From positions 42,285-106,284 of the forward strand of contig NZ_WHNX01000013.1 in the NCBI RefSeq assembly GCF_009362815.1: 64,000 bases of DNA. The letters are read 5' to 3'. The DNA is from Alkalibaculum sporogenes (GTDB taxonomy: Bacteria > Bacillota > Clostridia > Eubacteriales > Alkalibacteraceae). Under the pieces are notes generated by a model that did no database searches, had not been told where the DNA came from, and saw only the letters and a list, made by a program, of their open reading frames with translations. The number at the start of each line of letters is the position of its first letter. Position 1 is the stretch's first letter. Position numbers and translations under genes: made by a program. This document shows, piece by piece, positions 27,231 through 35,345 of the stretch.

Positions 27231-27454
27231 AAAAGTTTCGATGTTTTGTTTTCCTACATCTGGCCAAAATGTTCAACAAATTCATTTGTCATACTAGCAA
27301 TAACTTTAAATATTTCATCATCAGGAATTTCCTCAAATGGGTTGATAATACTATCTTTATCCCAATTAATATAAAGTAATGCATTATCTACTATCTCACT
27401 ACTAAAAAGGTTACTTAAACTTTTTAACCATGTTGATACAACAGTACCTTTCAT
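27198..27454 (-). pseudogene. relic of an H-NOX (heme-NO/O2 binding) domain, frameshifted and truncated
   Basis: From the ATG at 27452-27454 the - strand reads MKGTVVSTWLKSLSNLF and then INWDKDSIINPFEEIPDDEIF. These match the N-terminus of clostridial H-NOX domains (MKGTIVGTWIKTLRDLYG in the Thermoanaerobacter protein, from memory). The frame stops at 27254-27256. One base later in the homopolymer TTTT near 27266 the +1 frame continues the match (WPDVGKQNIETFREYC against IWREVGRQNIKTFSEW) and ends at 27198-27200 inside a hairpin. Only about 80 of 180 residues exist, and the heme-ligating histidine region is gone. A GAAAGG site precedes the ATG, so a short peptide could still be made. Confidence 0.7.
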
Positions 27455-27561
27455 TGTGCTCACAATCCTTTCTAGCAAAAATTAAGAATCAATAATAATA
27501 TAACTGATTATTAAGTAGTTAAACTGCTCCGCAATTAAGGTACTACGAAAATATATTTTCG

Positions 27562-27638
27562 CTTGGCTCGTTGTTTCGCGAAAACTAATATTCAGTAGGG
27601 GATGAAGAAAACCCCTACTGAATAAACTTTCACTTTAT
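27562..27638 (+). repeat. dispersed palindromic repeat family R1, full copy
   Basis: The core is an inverted repeat with 13-base arms, TATTCAGTAGGGG (27589-27601) and CCCCTACTGAATA (27612-27624), around ATGAAGAAAA. Bases 27584-27626 are identical to 35354-35396. The flanks CTTGGCTCGTTG on the left and CTTTCACTTTAT on the right recur in the other copies. Confidence 0.9.
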
Positions 27639-27668
27639 GAATTATACGTAATTTTCTACATTTAGGTT

Positions 27669-27697
27669 TTGAGATTATGTTAAATATACTATATAAT
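27669..27697 (+). promoter_or_regulatory. promoter for uppP
   Basis: TTGAGA (27669-27674), a 17-base spacer and TATAAT (27692-27697): one mismatch from consensus over both hexamers. It gives a leader of about 50 bases to uppP. Confidence 0.75.
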
Positions 27698-27752
27698 ATT
27701 ATACTAGGTATAAATAAGACTAAAAATAATTAGTATTATAAAGGAGACTTGT

Positions 27753-28577
27753 ATGGAATACATAGAAATTGTAAAAGCAATCATATTGGGTATTGTAGAG
27801 GGTATAACAGAATGGATACCTATAAGTAGCACAGGTCATATGATTTTAGTAGATGAGTTTATTAGCCTGAACATGTCAGAGGAATTCAAAGAAATGTTTT
27901 TTGTGGTAATACAACTAGGAGCCATTATGGCTGTAGTATTGTTGTACTTTCAAAAACTTAATCCATTTTCTACAAAAAAATCTATTAGTGAAAAAAGAGC
28001 AACATTTGAATTATGGTTTAAAGTATTCGTAGCGGTGATACCTGCTGGTATTATAGGAGTACTATTTGATGACAAGATAAATGAAGTTTTCTATAATTTT
28101 CAAACTGTTGGTATAACACTTGTAATATATGGTGTCTTGTTTATAATTGTAGAAAATAGAAATAAAAATAAAAAACCAAGGATTAACCATTTTCCACAAC
28201 TTACATACAAGACAGCCATTATTATTGGAGTATTCCAAGTTTTAGCATTAATACCCGGAACATCTCGTTCAGGAGCTACAATTATAGGAGCTATGTTGAT
28301 AGGAACATCTAGAAACTTAGCAGCAGAGTTTACATTTTTCTTAGCTATTCCTGTAATGTTTGGAGCAAGCCTATTAAAAATGCTTAAATTCGGTTTTGTA
28401 TTTACTGGGACTGAGATTATTATCTTAGTAACAGGCACTATAGTGGCATTATTAGTATCGGTACTATCAATTAAATTTCTTATAGGATATATTAAAAAAC
28501 ATAATTTTAAAGTATTTGGTTACTATCGAATAGTACTTGGAATTATAGTAATTTTATACTTTGCCTTAGTTAAATAA
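27753..28577 (+). CDS. uppP: undecaprenyl-diphosphatase UppP (BacA)
   Basis: The 274-residue integral membrane protein has the two BacA signatures: [19 protein letters not shown] near residue 17 and [10 protein letters not shown] near 168, with catalytic Glu/His/Arg in place. About eight membrane helices. It recycles the undecaprenyl carrier for peptidoglycan and other wall polymers and confers bacitracin tolerance. The ATG follows AAAGGAGA. It is transcribed alone from its own promoter. Confidence 0.95.
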   Translation: MEYIEIVKAIILGIVEGITEWIPISSTGHMILVDEFISLNMSEEFKEMFFVVIQLGAIMAVVLLYFQKLNPFSTKKSISEKRATFELWFKVFVAVIPAGIIGVLFDDKINEVFYNFQTVGITLVIYGVLFIIVENRNKNKKPRINHFPQLTYKTAIIIGVFQVLALIPGTSRSGATIIGAMLIGTSRNLAAEFTFFLAIPVMFGASLLKMLKFGFVFTGTEIIILVTGTIVALLVSVLSIKFLIGYIKKHNFKVFGYYRIVLGIIVILYFALVK

Positions 28578-28629
28578 ATGTACATTTGTTTATAAACATA
28601 AAAATACAAAGTTATTTTGTCTAAAAATG

Positions 28630-28658
28630 TTGATATATAGCAAAAAATGATTTATTAT
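28630..28658 (+). promoter_or_regulatory. promoter for the AceTr transporter gene
   Basis: TTGATA (28630-28635), a 17-base spacer, TATTAT (28653-28658). Placed 50 bases before the start codon. Confidence 0.65.
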
Positions 28659-28708
28659 ACCTTATATAGTGATCGTTAATTTAAAAACATATATAAGGAG
28701 AATTGTAC

Positions 28709-29320
28709 TTGAAAGAAGAAATAAAACATATCAAAATAGTATGTGCTGATCCATCAGCTTTAGGTTTATTTGGACTAGCAATGGTTACCTTAGTAGCCTC
28801 ATCACAAAAACTAGGTATTACTGAGGGATTGTCACTTATTGTCCCATGGGCAATATTTTTAGGAGCTTTTGCACAGATATATGCAAGTATTATTGATGCA
28901 AAGCACAACAATACTTTCGGAATGACGGCATTTGGAGCATTTGGTTTCTTTTGGTTAGGTGTTGCTTCAAGTTGGCTTATAAAATTAGGTGTATTCGGTT
29001 CTGAGCTAGCAACAAATGCTGATTCTAAGCAATTAGGTTTTGCATTTATCGGGTATCTTATATTTACAATTTTTATGACAATAGGGGCGATGGAAACAAA
29101 TAAGGTATTATTCATTATTTTCTTATTAATCGATCTTTTATTCATTGGACTTACACTGAGTACCTTTGAGATAATGCCAGAATTCTCTCATAAACTAGCA
29201 GCTTATTCTGAGATGATGATAGCTTTATTTTCTTTTTACGGCAGTGGAGCTTCTGTACTTAACAATCATTTTGATAAGATATTTCTACCAGTGGGGAAAC
29301 CTTTTGGTATTTTCAAGTGA
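28709..29320 (+). CDS. AceTr (GPR1/FUN34/YaaH) family acetate/succinate transporter
   Basis: The 203-residue protein has six predicted helices and the family pattern: ADPSALGLFGLAMVT at the N-terminus, an EGLSL segment, FGAFGFFWLGV near residue 72, and a C-terminal AAYSEMMIALFSFYGSG. YaaH/SatP proteins carry acetate and succinate. The classic NPAPLGL motif is varied to DPSALGL. TTG at 28703 is too close to AAGGAG (28695-28700); TTG at 28709 is well spaced and chosen. With ackA it suggests acetate uptake or export. Confidence 0.88.
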   Translation: MKEEIKHIKIVCADPSALGLFGLAMVTLVASSQKLGITEGLSLIVPWAIFLGAFAQIYASIIDAKHNNTFGMTAFGAFGFFWLGVASSWLIKLGVFGSELATNADSKQLGFAFIGYLIFTIFMTIGAMETNKVLFIIFLLIDLLFIGLTLSTFEIMPEFSHKLAAYSEMMIALFSFYGSGASVLNNHFDKIFLPVGKPFGIFK

Positions 29321-29331
29321 TTATCAAAAAA

Positions 29332-29369
29332 ACACACTATTATAGATTTCTATAATAGTGTGTTTTTTT
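29332..29369 (+). terminator. intrinsic terminator after the AceTr gene
   Basis: A perfect 15-base-pair stem (29332-29346 with 29349-29363) with a 2-base loop, flanked by A7 and T7 tracts, starting 12 bases after the stop. The following 200 bases before the baeRF gene hold no gene. Confidence 0.9.
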
Positions 29370-29569
29370 AATGTACAGATTCTATATATTGATAGACACA
29401 AAGTTAATTCATCTATAATATAACTGTTATATGAATACTGAATATAGTATATGGATATAACAGTAGTACAATCTAAGAATTAGAAAAGAATTAATCCGGG
29501 ATGATTTATTTATAGGGATAAGGGTATTAATGTTATAAGTATTTTGACAAGATTAAGGAGGCGTTTATA

Positions 29570-30724
29570 ATGTACGAAATAGTTAATGATTTTCCAAATG
29601 AAATAATTTACGAAAACGAGGTGCCTTGTATATCCATATATATACCTACTCATAGATATGCACCAGACAATAAACAGGATACAATATTATATAAGAATTC
29701 ATTAAAAGAAATAGAAGAATCGTTAAAACAAAAGTATCAAAAAATTGATATAAAGACTATAATGGCACCTTTATATAAATTACAAGAAGATAATATTTTT
29801 TGGAATAATACCTATGATGGGTTAGCAATACTCGCAAATTCTAAGAAATGTGTAATATACAGACTACAAAGATCTGTACAAACATTAGTAGTGGTAGCAA
29901 ATAGTTTTCACATCAAGCCACTTATCAGAGCTTTTCAATCAGCAGATCATTATCAGCTATTAGGATTAGATCGTAGTAAGTTTACACTTTATGAAGGAAA
30001 TAGATACGGTTTTTCTGAAATTAAACTAGGCCCGGATGTCCCGAGAACAATTGAAGAAGTACTAGGTGAAGAATACTCTCAACCTTATCTAAACCACGGA
30101 TCTTATGGAGGAAATGCAGCAACAGGAGGATCAGCTATGTTTCATGGTCATGGTAGTAAAAAAGAAGAAATAGAGATAGATATAGATAAATTTTTTAGAT
30201 ATGTCGATAAGTTTGTACTAGAAAATTACTCTAAAGTGTATAATTTGCCTTTAATTTTAGTATCTCTTGGTGATTACCATTCCATATTTAAAAAGATAAG
30301 CCGTAATCCATATCTAGTTGAAAAGGGAGTAAAAGAATCTTATGATTCTATAGAAACAGATCAATTAAAAGAGAAAGTATGGAAAGAAATAGAACCCTAT
30401 TATATACAAAAAACTAATAATTTAATTGAGGAATTTAATAGACAAAAATCTGCAACACAAGGGTCAGATATTTTAGTAGAAGTTGTTAAAGCTGCCTTTG
30501 AAAATAGAGTAAAGACTATTTTGGTAGAAGATGAAAAAATTATTTCAGGAAAAATTAATAGATTGACAGGAGATTTAGTCTTTGGTGACCTTAATAATCC
30601 TGAAAATGGCGATGTAATAGACGATCTTGCAAAGTTAGTACTAAAACTTGGTGGAGAAGTAGTAGTGCTTCCAAAGGCAAGAATGCCAAGTCAAAGCGGG
30701 ATTGCAGCCATATACAGATCTTGA
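29570..30724 (+). CDS. baeRF-type (bacterial release-factor-1-like) protein
   Basis: The 384-residue protein matches the bacterial archaeo-eukaryotic release factor-like group. It has an N-terminal SIYIPTHR segment near residue 22, a glycine/histidine linker (HGSYGGNAATGG, MFHGHGSKKEE) near 170-190, a central domain with LPLILVSLGDYHSIF, and a C-terminal L7Ae/eRF1-like domain ending in the GGEVVVLPKARMPS segment near 370. Such proteins are proposed to act on stalled or hibernating ribosomes; the function here is not proven. The ATG follows AAGGAGGC. It is a lone gene. Confidence 0.7.
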   Translation: MYEIVNDFPNEIIYENEVPCISIYIPTHRYAPDNKQDTILYKNSLKEIEESLKQKYQKIDIKTIMAPLYKLQEDNIFWNNTYDGLAILANSKKCVIYRLQRSVQTLVVVANSFHIKPLIRAFQSADHYQLLGLDRSKFTLYEGNRYGFSEIKLGPDVPRTIEEVLGEEYSQPYLNHGSYGGNAATGGSAMFHGHGSKKEEIEIDIDKFFRYVDKFVLENYSKVYNLPLILVSLGDYHSIFKKISRNPYLVEKGVKESYDSIETDQLKEKVWKEIEPYYIQKTNNLIEEFNRQKSATQGSDILVEVVKAAFENRVKTILVEDEKIISGKINRLTGDLVFGDLNNPENGDVIDDLAKLVLKLGGEVVVLPKARMPSQSGIAAIYRS

Positions 30725-30786
30725 AATTAAAGTAAAGTGAATATCTATATTAATAAGTCAAACCCATTAGTAATATAGTGATAATT

Positions 30787-30826
30787 ATAGTATCTATATT
30801 GTAATATAATATAATATAGATACTAT
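30787..30826. promoter_or_regulatory. 14-bp-arm inverted repeat upstream of the sugar-nucleotide reductase gene
   Basis: ATAGTATCTATATT (30787-30800) and its exact complement (30813-30826) flank a 12-base AT spacer 21 bases before the start codon. It overlaps likely -10 sequences (TATAAT at 30805-30810), so it may be an operator or a leader hairpin. No binding protein can be named. Confidence 0.5.
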
Positions 30827-30847
30827 AAGACTATAGAGGAGAAACAT

Positions 30848-31714
30848 ATGAAAAAGTTATTTATTACTGGTGGAACTGGATTTTTGGGTTCAAGAATAAT
30901 AAAAAAATACTCAGAAAAATACGAGATAATATCTGCAACTTCAAAAGTTTTAGATATTACTAACGATGACAGTGTATACAAACTCATAAAAGAAATTAGA
31001 CCTCATTATATTATACATGCATCAGCAGTTGCAGAAACAAAATTCTGTGATGAAAATACTGAATTTGCATACAATTTAAATGTAAGAGGTACAGTAAATA
31101 TTGCTAAAGCTTGCGAAGCTGTACGTAGCAAATTGTTTTTTATAAGTACAGAACAGGTATTCAACGGAAATACTAATGATGGACCATATTTAGAAAATGA
31201 TATTGCTATACCAAATACTCAATATGGTAAAACTAAATTACAAGCAGAAATTGAAATAAATAAGATCCTTGATAAGGTATGGATATTGAGGTTAACTTGG
31301 TTATTTTCACTCCCAGAAAGAAATCTTAAGATTAATTCAAATATTCTTTGGGAAACACTTACAACTGCATATAAACAATCATCACAGATAGCATCTAAAC
31401 GCGAATTTCGTGGCATGACCTATGTGTATGATTTAGTAGATCAATTTGATAAAATATTTGATATAGATAGTGGGATTTATCATGTGGGAAGTTCAAATAA
31501 TTTTAGTAGATATGATATTGCAAAATATATTATGATGACTATCGGTTTATCTAATGATAAAATTGATGAATTGTTAATACCAAAAGCTGGCTATCTAGAA
31601 AATAAAAGGGATATAAGATTAAATACAGACAAGATAAAATCAAAAGGGATATATTTTGATGATACAAAAGATACTTTAATAAAGTGCATGAAAGAATTTA
31701 ATATGTTAATATAA
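30848..31714 (+). CDS. SDR family sugar-nucleotide reductase (dTDP-4-dehydrorhamnose reductase-like)
   Basis: The 288 residues have the Rossmann NADP motif TGGTGFLGSR near residue 7, the catalytic STEQVFNG segment near 97 and the YxxxK pair (YGKTKLQAE) near 126, all typical of extended SDR enzymes of the RmlD type. They reduce keto-sugar nucleotides. No other rhamnose genes are nearby, so the substrate is uncertain. The next gene, the thioredoxin-reductase-like flavoprotein, begins 25 bases later and may share its transcript. Confidence 0.85.
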   Translation: MKKLFITGGTGFLGSRIIKKYSEKYEIISATSKVLDITNDDSVYKLIKEIRPHYIIHASAVAETKFCDENTEFAYNLNVRGTVNIAKACEAVRSKLFFISTEQVFNGNTNDGPYLENDIAIPNTQYGKTKLQAEIEINKILDKVWILRLTWLFSLPERNLKINSNILWETLTTAYKQSSQIASKREFRGMTYVYDLVDQFDKIFDIDSGIYHVGSSNNFSRYDIAKYIMMTIGLSNDKIDELLIPKAGYLENKRDIRLNTDKIKSKGIYFDDTKDTLIKCMKEFNMLI

Positions 31715-31739
31715 AACTCTTTCATAGAAAGGAATGATC

Positions 31740-32624
31740 ATGATATTTGATGTAATAATTATAGGAAAAGGACCTGCAGGTTTATCTGCCTCATTATACA
31801 CGACGAGAGGGAACCTAAGTACCCTAATAATTGGTAGTGATAGTGAATTATTAAAAGCACATGTAATTGAGAATTATTGCTTTATTCCTAGAGCCACAGG
31901 TAAAGAAATGATAGAAAAAGGTATTCAACAGGCAAGGGATTTTGGCGCTAAGGTTGTAGAAGAAGAAGTTATTGGCATCAAGCAATTAGATAATACATTT
32001 ATAGTTTCAACAAATCAAAATTCATATGTAGCGAGATCAATCATTCTAGCAACAGGTAAGTCGAAAATACAAGTTCCTATAAAGAACTTAGACATATTTG
32101 AGGGCAAAGGTATTCATTACTGTGTAGCGTGTGATGGTTACTTCTATAACGGTAGTAGCGTTGGCATTCTTGGATATACTGATTATGCGATACATGAGCT
32201 AAAAGAATTTGAAGGTATAACAACAAATATTACGCTATATACAAATGGAAATGAACTTGTAGTAAATGAAGAAAGTAAAAAATACTTAAGTGATAATAAA
32301 ATTAAAATAAACACAAGTCCAATCCTATCAGTTGATGGCGGAGATTTTCTAGAATTTGTCGAGTTTAAGAGTGGAGAACAAGAAAAAATTGAAGGATTAT
32401 TTGTAGCATATGGAACAGCATCATCTACTGATTTTGCAAGAAATTTAGGCGTTCTCGTAGAAAGCAACAATATTATAGTAAACAAAGAACAAGAAACAGA
32501 TATAAGTGGAGTTTTTGCAGCAGGTAATTGTACAGGAGGATTTGCACAAGTATCAACTGCTGTAGGGGAAGGAGCTAATGCAGGTCAAAGTATAAAAAAA
32601 TATTTAAGAACTATCAAACAATAG
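31740..32624 (+). CDS. thioredoxin-reductase-like flavoprotein lacking NADPH motifs (possible ferredoxin-dependent type)
   Basis: The 294-residue protein has the FAD-binding IIGKGPAGLSA motif near residue 8, the redox pair CVACDGYF (Cys128 and Cys131), and a C-terminal GVFAAGNCTGG...VGEGANAG FAD segment. In NADPH enzymes the second nucleotide site reads GxGxxA with a downstream HRRxxxR; here these are GYTDYA and LYTNGNEL, so NADPH binding looks lost. Clostridial ferredoxin-dependent flavin thioredoxin reductases have this property, which makes that the best guess. ATG at 31734 is one base from GAAAGGA; ATG at 31740 is chosen. A glutaredoxin-like gene follows. Confidence 0.8.
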   Translation: MIFDVIIIGKGPAGLSASLYTTRGNLSTLIIGSDSELLKAHVIENYCFIPRATGKEMIEKGIQQARDFGAKVVEEEVIGIKQLDNTFIVSTNQNSYVARSIILATGKSKIQVPIKNLDIFEGKGIHYCVACDGYFYNGSSVGILGYTDYAIHELKEFEGITTNITLYTNGNELVVNEESKKYLSDNKIKINTSPILSVDGGDFLEFVEFKSGEQEKIEGLFVAYGTASSTDFARNLGVLVESNNIIVNKEQETDISGVFAAGNCTGGFAQVSTAVGEGANAGQSIKKYLRTIKQ

Positions 32625-32703
32625 ACTCAGAAATATATATGTTTGATACTATTAATATTAGTGTAATATATAAATATAATATATAAGAAAAGGAGGTAAT
32701 ATC

Positions 32704-32934
32704 ATGAGTGTTAAAGTTTATAGTACCCCATCTTGTTCCTGGTGTGTCAAAGCTAAAGATTATTTAAAATCAAATAATATTTCTTTTGAAGAGTATGATG
32801 TTTCAAAAGATAGAAATGCAGCTACAGAAATGGTAAGCAAATCAGGTCAAAGAGGTGTACCAGTACTTGATATCAATGATAACATAATTGTAGGATTCGA
32901 CAAAAAAAATATAGATAAATTATTAGGATTGTAA
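32704..32934 (+). CDS. glutaredoxin-like (NrdH-type) thiol-disulfide protein
   Basis: The 76-residue thioredoxin-fold protein has the active site CSWC near residue 11, the cis-proline GVPVLDI near 55 and the C-terminal GFDKKNIDKLL helix. It lacks a strong glutathione-binding pattern, as in NrdH-type redoxins reduced by thioredoxin reductase. It lies 79 bases after the thioredoxin-reductase-like gene, which may be its electron donor. ATG follows AAAGGAGG. Confidence 0.88.
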   Translation: MSVKVYSTPSCSWCVKAKDYLKSNNISFEEYDVSKDRNAATEMVSKSGQRGVPVLDINDNIIVGFDKKNIDKLLGL

Positions 32935-32954
32935 TCTAAAGTAAATAGCAAATT

Positions 32955-32997
32955 AAGTATAAAGTAGGTCGAATATAATTTGCCCTACTTTATACTT
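32955..32997. terminator. bidirectional terminator between glutaredoxin and nitroreductase genes
   Basis: A perfect 14-base-pair stem (AAGTATAAAGTAGG with its complement) around a 15-base loop sits between two convergent genes, 20 bases from each stop. Confidence 0.75.
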
Positions 32998-33021
32998 AGA
33001 GAATAAAACGCTTCTTATTAT

Positions 33022-33549
33022 CTATTGTTTTGTATACTCGTTATAATGTACTTTACTAAATTCCATATCGTTTTTTGTATATTCTTCTTTGTCTTCATCT
33101 GAATAACCTAATGAAACCATGCACTCTACGTTATAATGCTTAGGTATATTTAATATTTCTTTAATATAGTTTTCTGAAGATTCATTATCAGATCTCATTC
33201 TATCTCTTACTTGAATCCAACAACTTCCGAGTCCTATACTATATGCTGATAACTGAATTGTAAAAGCCGCAATACTTGAGTCTTCTATCCACATGTCTGA
33301 TTTGTTTTGATCTGAAACAATAACCATAACTAAAGGTGCATCTTTAACAAAAGTGGAACCGTGTTGTCTTGATTGCGAAAGATCTATAAGGACAGATCCC
33401 TCAGTAATAATAATAAATTCCCAAGGTCTTATATTTCTTGATGAAGGGGAGATTAATGCATTTTGAACGATACTATCTATTTTTTCTTGTTCGATAGGTA
33501 TTTTTTTATACTTGCGAATACTTCTTCTTTTTTTGAATTCATTTATCAA
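33022..33549 (-). CDS. nitroreductase family FMN oxidoreductase
   Basis: The 175-residue protein begins KKRRSIRKYKKIPIEQEKID, the FMN-contacting start of the nitroreductase family, with SPSSRNIRPWEFIII near residue 35 and IGLGSCWIQ near 104. These enzymes use FMN to reduce quinones, nitro compounds or other acceptors; the natural substrate is unknown. A second family member is at 57925-58443. A 174-base divergent spacer separates it from the HAD gene. Confidence 0.9.
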   Translation of the reverse strand: MINEFKKRRSIRKYKKIPIEQEKIDSIVQNALISPSSRNIRPWEFIIITEGSVLIDLSQSRQHGSTFVKDAPLVMVIVSDQNKSDMWIEDSSIAAFTIQLSAYSIGLGSCWIQVRDRMRSDNESSENYIKEILNIPKHYNVECMVSLGYSDEDKEEYTKNDMEFSKVHYNEYTKQ

Positions 33550-33670
33550 ATCAATTCATCCTTTCTGATACTATTTATAACTTATTAAAAATAAACTACT
33601 TTATATTATTATAACTAACATTAACAGTTAAAACTAATATATAATTAATTATATATATATTTTAAAATTA

Positions 33671-33679
33671 TGGTATACT
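33671..33679 (+). promoter_or_regulatory. extended -10 promoter for the HAD hydrolase gene
   Basis: TGG followed by TATACT (33674-33679) forms an extended -10, 45 bases before the start. No -35 consensus is seen in the AT-rich upstream DNA. Confidence 0.5.
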
Positions 33680-33723
33680 AAACGTGTTTATCAAATAATA
33701 GTTTATGACAGAAGGGGAATTAT

Positions 33724-34374
33724 ATGAGTGAAATAAAAGGCGTTGTATTTGATATGGATGGAGTAATTATCGATAGTGAACCTACACATTTCGAGTGCAA
33801 TATTAGAACTTTAATGGATTTTAATGTTATTTCAACATACAGTGACTTTGAAAAATATGTAGGTGTAGCTGATCATGTAATGTGGGCAAGTATAATATCT
33901 GAAAATAATTTAGATACTACAGTAGAAAAGATTATTGAGAAACAAGATCAACATAGGGAAATCCTTTTTAAAAAGGAAAGTATTAAAGCGGTAGATGGTA
34001 CCATAAACTTAATAAAATTATTAAGTGAAAAGAAATACAAAATAGGCTTAGCATCCTCTTCTCCTAGGAACTTCATAAACATGATACTTAAAGAACTAGA
34101 GATATCTAAATACTTTGATGCAGTGGTAAGCGGAAATGAGGTAGTGAGAAGCAAGCCAGAACCTGATATATATATTAAGGCAGCTTCACAAATAGGAGTA
34201 GAACCAAGATTATGTGTTGCAATAGAAGATGCTAAAAATGGTGTTCATGCTGCAAAGTCTGCAGGGATGTTTACTATTGGATTCAAAAATGTCAATTCTG
34301 GAAATCAAGATTTATCATCTGCTCATAAGATTATATATCACATGAATGAAGTTATGGAAATACTATTTCCATAA
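33724..34374 (+). CDS. HAD-superfamily hydrolase, beta-phosphoglucomutase-like
   Basis: The 216 residues carry HAD motif I VVFDMDGVIIDSEP near residue 8, motif II in GLASSSPR near 104, motif III lysine in RSKPEPDIY near 137 and motif IV AIEDAKNGVHAAKSAG near 161. The cap domain is the alpha-helical type of phosphoglycolate phosphatase/beta-phosphoglucomutase enzymes. The exact sugar phosphate is not evident. ATG follows GAAGGGGA. Confidence 0.9.
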   Translation: MSEIKGVVFDMDGVIIDSEPTHFECNIRTLMDFNVISTYSDFEKYVGVADHVMWASIISENNLDTTVEKIIEKQDQHREILFKKESIKAVDGTINLIKLLSEKKYKIGLASSSPRNFINMILKELEISKYFDAVVSGNEVVRSKPEPDIYIKAASQIGVEPRLCVAIEDAKNGVHAAKSAGMFTIGFKNVNSGNQDLSSAHKIIYHMNEVMEILFP

Positions 34375-34416
34375 AATTATTAATTTAATAAAGCAAAATT
34401 ATAATTATTAGATTTT

Positions 34417-34452
34417 AAAACTAGAAATACTAAGAATATTTCTAGTTTTATT
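34417..34452 (+). terminator. terminator after the HAD gene
   Basis: AAAACTAGAAATA pairs perfectly with TATTTCTAGTTTT across a 7-base loop (34417-34449), followed by ATTTTAT. It lies between convergent genes and may serve both. Confidence 0.8.
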
Positions 34453-34504
34453 TTATGACATGATAGATGGATAAGCTTACTAAGGTTTAACTTTACTATT
34501 TAAC

Positions 34505-35068
34505 TCAATATCCGTCAAAGACGCTTTCATTTTCTAAGTAACGGTATAAAGTAGATTTACTTATACCAGTCTCTACTTTAATTTGAGAAAGAGTAAATTT
34601 TTTACTTTGATACATATCAATAGCTCGTCGTATGTTTTTGTCATCTTTTCTTGGTCTGCCAGTTGTTATGCCCTTGTTTTTAGCATCTGTCAAGCCTTTT
34701 TTCGTTTTTTCACTAATTACATCACTTTGAAACTCTACAAGGTAATTAAGAATATCGCAAAAATCATAAGTAAGATGAATACTAGTATCTATATTTTCTT
34801 TAAGTGAAATTAGGTAAGCACCTTTTATTTTAATTTGTTGCAATAAATCTACTAAATGCCTAGATGAGTCTGCTATTATAAAGAGTTTAATTACTATAAT
34901 CTTATCATTTGCACTGATATTACTTATCATATTAGTAAGCTGAATTCTTTTTTTACATGAAGAATGATCTTCAATAATAAACTTCTCACAATTTAATTGG
35001 GATAGCTTATATTTTTGTTTTTCACAGTTTAAATCATCTTGGTGTGGTCGCATATATCCTATTAACAT
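34505..35068 (-). CDS. serine-recombinase-like protein without catalytic residues, C-terminal HTH
   Basis: The fold of a small serine resolvase/invertase is clear: an N-terminal LIGYMRP start, ISLKENIDTSIHL near residue 90, the long E-helix VEFQSDVISEKTKKGL near 115, GRPRK near 138 and a Hin-type HTH (FTLSQIKVETGISKSTLYRYL). Active enzymes read YARVS at the start, with S the nucleophile, and DRLGRS near residue 67. Here these are YMRPH and an unrelated FIIADSSRH, so nucleophile and arginines are missing. I infer a DNA-binding regulator derived from a recombinase. The ATG at 35066-35068 follows TAGGAG; an upstream start would contain that site. Confidence 0.8.
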   Translation of the reverse strand: MLIGYMRPHQDDLNCEKQKYKLSQLNCEKFIIEDHSSCKKRIQLTNMISNISANDKIIVIKLFIIADSSRHLVDLLQQIKIKGAYLISLKENIDTSIHLTYDFCDILNYLVEFQSDVISEKTKKGLTDAKNKGITTGRPRKDDKNIRRAIDMYQSKKFTLSQIKVETGISKSTLYRYLENESVFDGY

Positions 35069-35226
35069 ATAATCTCCTAACATATAACGTTTACAACATT
35101 ATACCACAAATTAAAGGCAATAAAAAGTATCAAAAAGGTTCCATTTTGGGTCAAAAGATGTTAAACTATATCTCAGCCATATAACAAAGGAAATTAATAT
35201 AGTTAGATAATGTTTTCTGATTTATT

Positions 35227-35275
35227 CACAATAATCCCTATGTTTAGCATTAGGGACTTTTTTATTGTGGAATAA
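35227..35275 (+). terminator. nested hairpin with terminator-like T tract
   Basis: Outer arms CACAATAA/TTATTGTG (35227-35234 and 35262-35269) enclose an inner TCCCTA/TAGGGA stem followed by CTTTTTT. It is not downstream of a + strand gene, since the - strand recombinase-like gene starts at 35068, so it could attenuate a leader of the SulP gene. Confidence 0.5.
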
Positions 35276-35278
35276 AAA

Positions 35279-35306
35279 TTTACATAATAATTTACTATTA
35301 TGTAAA
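35279..35306. repeat. perfect 11-bp-arm inverted repeat
   Basis: TTTACATAATA and TATTATGTAAA around a 6-base loop, followed by a short A tract. It is the second of three consecutive palindromes between the recombinase-like gene and the SulP gene. Confidence 0.6.
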
Positions 35307-35345
35307 AAAAGATAAGTGGGGGATTAAGTGCCTGTTAAAGCCTGA

